Of a stretch of DNA of 21,109 bases, positions 18,927-21,109 are shown piece by piece. The DNA lies in NCBI GenBank assembly GCA_019918135.1, contig WBZZ01006593.1:82501-103609 (forward strand), in the 5' to 3' direction. The notes beneath the pieces are model-generated. The model saw only the letters and a program-made list of their open reading frames with translations, was not told the origin of the DNA and made no database searches. How positions within the stretch are numbered: position 1 is the stretch's first letter; each line of letters opens with the position of its first letter. A program made the translations under genes and the position numbers. This DNA comes from Paulinella micropora (lineage: Eukaryota; Cercozoa; Imbricatea; Euglyphida; Paulinellidae).

Positions 18927-20130
18927 AGAGCTATCCCAGCAAGACAGTGATCACCATCTGCTTCTTGCATATTTCTATTTCTTTGCTTGAACGTAGTTTG
19001 ACTTGGTGCGCGGGCGTCTCACCGTGCCCGCAACCCGCCTTGCCTTCAGTACTTGACGGAAGCAGCAAGGGTAAAAGCAAGGAACAGCAAGTGAAGCCAG
19101 TTGTTTTTATGCAAGAGGAAGTGATAAAGCATGTTTTCACTGATCATACGGTTTCTACACCCTAGGAATCAACCATGTTTGGGAGTGGTGCGAACTTGAG
19201 GCAGGTGAGGTCCGGGTTGCGTGCACCCCGGCTGCCGGACCGCGACCCACTGAGCAGTCCCGATCGCTGTTCTGAATTCTCCGACAGCATCATGATGCAA
19301 AGGCAGCTAAAAATGCTTACTACTATTTACCAGACATTCATTCCAAAAAAAGACTGGCTACATATTAAATGTATTGTTCAAATGCTTTATGTTGGTGTTC
19401 TGGGACGTCATCCGCACAGACAGTGAGGCCGGTTGACGGTGGTTCTCAAGCCAGTTGCGCTTGCAGGGTCGTCAAACCTAAGCTCCCCAAACGCTCTTTG
19501 AATAACGGGCGACACATTTACGATTCTCGTAAAGCTTCCAAGAGGAATCCTATTAACAATGATTCGAGGCCGGGTGTGTGGGTCATGAGCAGGGCACTTG
19601 CAGCCACCGGGGCCAAGTTCCTAAACGCTGACTTCAACTTCCTGTGCAGTATGATAGCAAACGACTCATTCGAAACTCTCATAACACTACCAAGAAACAT
19701 CCCATCCGGTTTCAAAAACTTGCTGTCAATCCTTCTTCCATGATTAGCAGAGACTTGAGATCCGGGGAGGTGACCTTGACTTGGGGCACTAGCGCCAACT
19801 GGGCTCAAGTTCCCAACGCCTTCCTGTGTCCAGTTAGCAGGCTACACCGTCAGCTAAAACTCTTGCAAGGCATGGAAAAAGATCTTAGCTACTTCTAACA
19901 TCTTAAACTGCTGTCGGCGACTGACTCAGTTTAGATTTGGGCAGTGGAACAGAGAAAGAGTTGCATCAGGCGCCTAACCCAGCCTCAGCGACAAGAATGT
20001 GGGAATCTTTAAGAAACCAACGTAATCATACGTCTTGAGTATTACTTCGTTCGGTTGCGTCATTGTAGAACCGATTTTGCGAGTAGAATTGATAGTATTG
20101 TACCTGAGTAAACCAACCATCCAACCACCA
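18927..20130. other. Short open frames of uncertain coding value
   Basis: Plus-strand frames lie at 18947-19165, 19175-19426, 19369-19743 and 19644-19898; a minus frame of 96 codons overlaps at 19518-19808. I recognise no domain. The 19369-19743 product is basic in its middle (VVKPKLPKRSLNNGRHIYDS) and could be an exon, but splice pairs tried (donor gcag/gtgagg at 19204, acceptors near 19469 and 19600) run into stops. A divergent duplication joins about 19555-19645 with 19755-19838. Treat as hypothetical. Confidence 0.25.
19555..19838. repeat. Divergent direct repeat, two ~85-bp copies
   Basis: GGGCACTtGCaGCCA...AAGTTCctaAACGC...CTTCCTGTG at about 19594-19644 recurs as GGGCACTaGCGCCAa...AAGTTCccAACGC...CTTCCTGTG at about 19784-19829, with weaker similarity upstream in each copy. 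Substitutions and small gaps show age. Copy edges are approximate. Confidence 0.5.
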
Positions 20131-20200
20131 CCCACCCTCTACCTACCTACCTACCGACCGACCTACCTATCTATTAGTATGTACCTACCTACCTCGCTTT
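20131..20200. repeat. CCTA/CCGA tetranucleotide tract
   Basis: Short run of CTAC/CTAT/CGAC units, opposite in orientation to the TAGG array that begins at about 20401. The pair could form a large inverted repeat in single strands. Confidence 0.85.
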
Positions 20201-20400
20201 TGAGCTTGCTTCTTGGCTTGCTTGCGTGTGTTGCCTAGTACCTCCGAATAAACTTGGCACTAGGCTCCTATTTACATATCTGCTTACCAAAGAACAGCAA
20301 CTTACTAATCGGCCACGTACAGCAACCTACTAAGGCCTGACTCCTTGATTAAACTAAGCTGTGGCTGGATGCTGTAAGACATTGGATGTAGTGTGTCGGG
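20201..20400. other. Spacer between the inverted tetranucleotide tracts
   Basis: Unique sequence of about 200 bases with no coding frame of note. Confidence 0.5.
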
Positions 20401-21109
20401 AAGATAGGCAGGTAGACAGGCAGGTAGGAGGTAAGAGGTAGGTAGGTAGGTAGGTAGGCTCTACAGGTACTGGGTAGGCTAAGGTAGGTAGGTAAGGTAG
20501 GTAGGTAAGGTAGGTAGGCAGGTAGGTAGGCAGGTAGGTAGGCAGGTAGGCAGAGAGGTAGGCAGGCAGACAGGTAGGTAGGTAGGTAGGTAGGTAGACA
20601 GGTAGATAGGTAGGTAGGTAGGTAGGTAGGTAGGTAGGCAGGTAGGTAGGTAGGTAGGTAGGTAGGTAGGTAGGCAGGTAGGTAGGCAGGTAGGTAGGTA
20701 GGCATGCAGGTAGGCATGCAGGTAAAGAAGGTAGGTAGGTAGGTACGTAGGGCAGGTAGGTAGGTAGGCAGGCAGGTAGGCAGGTAGGCAGGTAGGTAGG
20801 CAGGTAGGTAGGTAGGTAGGTAGGTTGGTACGTCGGTAGGTCGGTAGATCGGTCGGTCGGTAGGTAGGTAGGTAGGTAGGTAGGTAGGTAGGTGATAGGT
20901 AGGCAGGTAGGTAGGCAGGTAGGTAGGAAAGAAGGAAGAAATGAAGAAAGGAAGGAAGGAAGGAAGGAAGGAAGGAAAAAAGAAAGTTTGGAAGGAAGGA
21001 AGGTAAGGTAAGGTAGGGTAGGTAGGTAGGTAGGTAGGTCGGTAGGTCGGTAGGTCGGTCGGTCGGTAGGTAGGTAGGTAGGTATTAGGTAGGTAGGTAG
21101 GTAGGTAGG
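20401..21109. repeat. TAGG tetranucleotide array, runs off the window
   Basis: At least 700 bases of GTAG/GTAG-CAGG units with variant blocks: CAGG and GACAGG interspersions from 20411, GTCGG blocks at about 20829-20860 and 21037-21066, and a GGAA/GAAA purine block at about 20927-21000. Local higher-order patterns (AGGTAGGTAGGC) repeat. The minus-strand 122-codon frame across it, with repeated PTYL/PAYL units, is a by-product of the repeat. The true length is unknown because the array continues past the end. Confidence 0.95.

Noticed and set aside
20349..20717. Minus-strand 122-codon frame of PTYL/PAYL repeats
   Set aside because: The frame exists only because a tetranucleotide array has no stop codon in that phase.
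20401..21109. TAGG array as a telomere
   Set aside because: Known telomere units are TTAGGG- or TTTAGGG-like; a 4-base unit with many variants and a purine block fits a microsatellite better.

Overview
The window is eukaryotic nuclear DNA. It has spliceosomal introns with Y-rich tracts and AG acceptors, long compound microsatellites and LTR retrotransposons, and no operons or ribosome binding sites. The organism cannot be named from sequence alone. An intron-rich protist, alga or early holozoan would fit. No RNA gene and no CRISPR array was found.

Region 1 (about 461-4295, + strand): a host gene missing its 5' end, with at least twelve exons whose phases join without conflict. Its product, about 371 visible codons, reads as a BAR-type coiled-coil domain, then a Ser/Pro linker with two NPF motifs, then a short SH3-ligand-like Pro/Lys/Arg segment, then a LIM zinc domain. 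The LIM domain is built from four exons and matches the family cysteine/histidine spacing. This combination suggests a membrane-to-cytoskeleton or endocytic scaffold. Several introns carry very long microsatellites, one with an internal duplication of about 168 bp. The 3' end of the gene (4296-5091) is unresolved.

Region 2 (5092-6974): no gene seen.

Region 3 (6975-15141, - strand): a complete but decayed Ty1/copia-type LTR retrotransposon of about 8.2 kb. It has a 5-bp target duplication, LTRs of 341 and 173 bp with unusual CG...CG ends, a polypurine tract, and a primer site matching the anticodon arm of initiator tRNA-Met that also holds the gag start codon. Gag with a CCHC knuckle, protease, integrase, reverse transcriptase and RNase H follow in copia order, broken by stops and frameshifts. 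An unusually long coding stretch with no recognised domain lies between the knuckle and protease.

Region 4 (15142-17441, + strand): a second retroelement remnant, a Gag-like protein with a capsid-like C-terminus, split by one frameshift, with no pol seen.

Region 5 (17442-20130): mostly non-coding. It holds a 35-bp tandem duplication, a foldback/MITE-like element with long imperfect inverted arms, and short open frames of unknown worth. Region 6 (20131-21109): a tetranucleotide CCTA tract followed by a TAGG array of at least 700 bp that runs off the window.

The window is therefore one multi-domain host gene beside a zone of nested mobile elements and satellites.
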